Below are positions 4,720 through 5,069 of a stretch of DNA of 5,069 bases, piece after piece. The DNA is taken from contig JAKBBE010000176.1 of assembly GCA_021826035.1 (NCBI GenBank), positions 1-5,069 on the forward strand, given 5' to 3'. Each line of letters starts with the position of its first letter. Within the stretch, counting starts at the first letter, position 1. Position numbers and translations under genes: made by a program. The stretch is from Pseudomonadota bacterium (GTDB taxonomy: Bacteria > Pseudomonadota > Gammaproteobacteria > Steroidobacterales > Steroidobacteraceae). The notes beneath the pieces are model-generated. The model ran no database searches and had not been told where the DNA came from. It saw only the letters and a program-made list of their open reading frames with translations.

Positions 4720-5069
4720 TCATCTAAGGGAGGGGCCAGAGTCTCGCACCTGGATCCCTACGACTGTGAGGGTCACCAACCCACGCTGAACCGGATTCAA
4801 GCTGATGTCCACCGGTAGCTCGCAACCGTCCTTGCAGAGAGCGACCAGCGGGAGACCGGTTCCCATCGGCCGCATACGGCGTTCGTCCGTGAAGCGCAGG
4901 CGGTGGCTGATGTGCGCGATGCGATACCGTTCGGGCATGAGGGACTCGACAGTCTGACCGTCGAGCGCACCCGGCGCATACTTGAGCAGGCGGCAGGCTT
5001 GATCGGTAGCGAACAGAATGCAGCCCGATTCCCCAACGACCAGGGCGCAGTCCCCCGCTTGCGCCAGGA
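4720..5069 (-). CDS. PAS-domain protein, C-terminal part (partial at right edge)
   Basis: The frame is open from the right edge down to TGA at 4720-4722, so 115 C-terminal residues are visible and the start is outside the window. They form almost one whole PAS domain: GDCALVVGESGCILFATDQACRLL (first strands and helix), ESLMPERYRIAHISHRLRF (the long helix and loop typical of this PAS subgroup), then KDGCELPVDISLNP and LVTLTVVGIQVRD (the last strands). PAS domains bind ligands or partners and pass signals to linked output domains. Here the chain ends nine residues after the last strand, with no kinase, GGDEF or DNA-binding domain following; any output domain must be N-terminal and out of sight. 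An internal ATG at 4938 would cut the fold in half, so it is not the start. Domain identity is confident; the role of the whole protein is unknown. Confidence 0.85.
   Translation of the reverse strand, partial: LAQAGDCALVVGESGCILFATDQACRLLKYAPGALDGQTVESLMPERYRIAHISHRLRFTDERRMRPMGTGLPLVALCKDGCELPVDISLNPVQRGLVTLTVVGIQVRDSGPSLR

Noticed and set aside
1..5069. CRISPR array, transposase or insertion-sequence ends
   Set aside because: I saw no regularly spaced repeats, no transposase or integrase motifs, and no paired terminal inverted repeats.

Overview
The window is a high-GC stretch (hand-counted lines in the left operon reach about 72% G+C). Codon use and gene families suggest a Proteobacterium, perhaps a gammaproteobacterium of the Lysobacter/Xanthomonas kind. 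This is an impression from family resemblance; no rRNA or other marker gene is present to settle it. Gene order is patchy, with small accessory-type genes, convergent blocks, one broken gene and one tRNA remnant. It looks like the edge of a variable region rather than a core operon.

Left block (1-1546, + strand): three genes are joined by 4-base start/stop overlaps. They are the C-terminal part of a protein with a small Cys/His (zinc-ribbon-like) module, a complete calcineurin-like metallophosphoesterase with all its metal-binding motifs, and a complete minimal nucleotidyltransferase of the MNT/MntA type. The nucleotidyltransferase keeps the DxD pair but has Ala in place of the Ser of the GS motif, and the HEPN toxin that usually follows such genes is missing.

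Middle block (1619-3411, - strand): two small four-helix membrane proteins of unknown function are spaced 17 bases apart and have clearly lower G+C (about 50-60% by hand count). About 440 bases without a convincing gene follow, then a small secreted protein with four cysteines.

Boundary (about 3481-3538, + strand): the sequence reads as the 3' part of a serine tRNA gene (long variable arm, T-arm, acceptor strand, discriminator G, encoded CCA) with no 5' half. This is the usual mark of an attachment site left by an element integrated into a tRNA gene. If that is right, everything to the left is element or island DNA and everything to the right is the older chromosome.

Right block (3554-5069): a DEDDh 3'-5' exonuclease-like gene starts 15 bases after the CCA and is broken by two frameshifts, although all its catalytic motifs survive. 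Next come an intergenic stretch, a small conserved proteobacterial protein of unknown function, a GC-rich convergent intergenic region with a hairpin, and the C-terminal PAS domain of a - strand protein that runs off the right edge.

The most interesting points are the tRNA-Ser remnant as a likely island boundary, the exonuclease spread over three frames, and the orphan variant MNT nucleotidyltransferase translationally coupled to a phosphoesterase.
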